5,897 bases of DNA from Dehalococcoidia bacterium (GTDB lineage Bacteria > Chloroflexota > Dehalococcoidia > Tepidiformales > Tepidiformaceae): the NCBI GenBank assembly GCA_007126855.1, contig SLAK01000184.1:1-5897 (forward strand), in the 5' to 3' direction. Position numbers and translations under genes: made by a program. Below are positions 4,932 through 5,897 of the stretch, one piece after another. Every line of letters begins with the position of its first letter. Position 1 is the first letter of the stretch. The notes below the pieces were generated by a model, which saw nothing but the letters and a program-made list of their open reading frames with translations, was not told where the DNA came from and did no database searches.

Positions 4932-5844
4932 GTGCCAGGCCACCGTGCTCTCCACGATAGAGGCCGCCGCGCTGTGGCCGCAGCTGCACCGGCTCGACAC
5001 GGAAGTGATCGCGACGCGTGCGGGCGAGCACCGCACACTGCGGGCGGGATTCGCCGCCACCGGCGTCGGGAACCTGCCGCGGATGCCGCGCGCGGTGGTG
5101 ATGGGCCTTCGCCACGGCCTCACCTTCCGCGGGGTGCTTGTCGCGCGGCGGTTGAGCGGTGGGGCGGCCTGGGAGGTGGTGTCGCTGCGGCTCGCGCGGG
5201 AGAAGGACGACGAGGCGATCCACGCGTTGCTGCAATCCACCGCCGTTGAGGTGGCGAACCGGGAAGGGCGCACGCTGTTCCTCCGCCACGCGGAAGGGTC
5301 GCCGCACGAGGACGCCTTCCGGCTGAGCGGGCTGGTGGCCTATGCGCGGGAGCACCTGCTGTGCCCGCCGGAGCCCGATTCCCGGCCTGAGCAAGAGGAG
5401 ATGCGGCCCGCGGAGCGCGCCGACCGGGCCGCGGTTTTCCGGCTCTATTGCCGCGCGGTACCGGAGATGGTGCGTCGCCATGAGGCCATCACACAGCAGG
5501 AATTCCGCGCCGTGCTCGACCTGTACAACAGTCACGACGAGTTCGTCCTGGACGGCACCGAGGGCTTGCTGGCCTGGGCGGGTGTTGGCGAGCACGAGGC
5601 ATATCTGCTGACGGCGCCGGCCGACGGGCAGGCCGCAGCCGCGGGGCTGGAGACCATCCGCGCGCACCTGCCGCCTTCGGGCACGCTTGTCCTGGGCGAA
5701 CACCAGGAGCACGAATATCGAATTGCCACCGAGTGCGGTTTCGGCCCGCTGGGGGTCCGTGTCGTGTGCGCACGGCGCCTGGCAGCACTCAATTCTCTAA
5801 AGGAGGCGTTGGCGGTCCCGGTCACCTCCCGGGTGCCGAACTAA
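4924..5844 (+). CDS. Unrecognised two-half GNAT acetyltransferase-like protein
   Basis: I do not recognise a named family for these 306 residues. The first half (about 30-148) reads like a degenerate GNAT domain: a beta-strand-like FRGVLVARRL (68-77), EVVSLRLAREKDDEAIHALLQ (84-104) where GNAT enzymes have strand beta-4 and the acetyl-CoA-binding helix, then TLFLRHAEGSPHEDAFRLSGLVAYAREHLL (117-146), like the C-terminal A-x3-GF-x2-Y pattern. From MRPAERADRAAVFRLY (160-175) a second half begins as many GNAT N-termini do, and it ends with ECGFGPLGVRVVCARRLA (270-287), like the end of such a domain. The classic Q/RxxGxG/A acetyl-CoA loop is not evident in either half, so activity and substrate are uncertain. 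No signal peptide or membrane segment is seen. The start at ATG 4924 is fixed by AGGAGG 8 nt upstream, and the gene overlaps the pdxT stop by 8 bp, so the two are very likely co-expressed. Confidence 0.72.
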   Translation: MGECQATVLSTIEAAALWPQLHRLDTEVIATRAGEHRTLRAGFAATGVGNLPRMPRAVVMGLRHGLTFRGVLVARRLSGGAAWEVVSLRLAREKDDEAIHALLQSTAVEVANREGRTLFLRHAEGSPHEDAFRLSGLVAYAREHLLCPPEPDSRPEQEEMRPAERADRAAVFRLYCRAVPEMVRRHEAITQQEFRAVLDLYNSHDEFVLDGTEGLLAWAGVGEHEAYLLTAPADGQAAAAGLETIRAHLPPSGTLVLGEHQEHEYRIATECGFGPLGVRVVCARRLAALNSLKEALAVPVTSRVPN

Positions 5845-5845
5845 T

Positions 5846-5897
5846 ATGACCGACCTGCTTCATTCCGCTGCGAACCAGCAGATCGTTACCGACGACC
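5846..5897 (+). CDS. Start of an unidentified gene, cut by window edge
   Basis: An ATG one base after the upstream TAA opens a frame that stays open for 17 codons to the right edge (MTDLLHSAANQQIVTDD). Such tight spacing is typical of genes in one operon. No ribosome site lies directly before it; a strong AAAGGAGG occurs at 5799-5806 but is 39 nt away. Too little sequence is present to name a product, and a chance open frame cannot be excluded. Confidence 0.45.
   Translation, partial: MTDLLHSAANQQIVTDD

Noticed and set aside
4308..5273. 321-codon minus-strand frame opposite pdxT and the next gene
   Set aside because: It spans two coupled plus-strand genes, has a composition typical of a shadow frame and shows no family motif.
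5817..5835. Small inverted repeats (CCCGG/CCGGG, CACC/GGTG) before the gene at 5846
   Set aside because: The arms are only 4-5 bp and overlap coding sequence; they are expected by chance in GC-rich DNA.
1..5897. CRISPR arrays, tRNA or rRNA genes, insertion sequences, transposases
   Set aside because: I looked for regularly spaced repeats, cloverleaf-like sequences and transposase motifs and saw none.

Overview
The window is strongly GC-rich, gene-dense bacterial DNA. The gene families together suggest a high-GC member of the Chloroflexota, perhaps Dehalococcoidia or a relative: an amidating Mur ligase of the MurT type, a DUF2851 protein, a Clp adaptor ClpS with the Gram-positive/Chloroflexota-like sequence style, a PdxT-type vitamin B6 synthase subunit and a degenerate two-half acetyltransferase-like protein. 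This placement is inferred from protein style. No rRNA or other marker gene is present to confirm it.

The left two thirds (1-4052) is a minus-strand run of five genes, described here in transcription order. First comes a CoA-binding, ADP-forming acyl-CoA synthetase alpha-subunit-like protein (4052-2637). Its stop codon overlaps the clpS start (2640-2344) in an ATGA. murT (2290-914) follows after 53 bp. Then, after only 23 bp that hold a perfect 7+7 bp inverted repeat, comes a small XRE-type helix-turn-helix regulator (890-660). Last is a DUF2851 protein (from 583 or 670), cut off by the left edge. A 12-bp perfect palindrome inside a GC-rich REP-like repeat lies between the regulator and the DUF2851 core, and it makes the DUF2851 start uncertain.

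A divergent intergenic region (about 4053-4283) holds five units of a 7-bp tandem repeat next to the CoA-ligase start. The plus-strand run then begins: pdxT (4284-4931), an unrecognised acetyltransferase-like gene overlapping it by 8 bp and preceded by a good ribosome binding site (4924-5844), and the first 17 codons of another gene starting 1 bp later (5846 to the edge).

Functionally the genes are mostly housekeeping: peptidoglycan amidation (MurT), protein turnover (ClpS), acyl-CoA/energy metabolism (CoA ligase) and vitamin B6 synthesis (PdxT). Three are separated from their usual partner gene within this window: murT from gatD, pdxT from pdxS, and the CoA-ligase alpha part from an ATP-grasp beta part. 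I see no clear new defence, mobile or toxin system. The most open items are the regulator with its palindrome, the REP-like repeat at a gene start, the heptamer array and the unrecognised GNAT-like protein.
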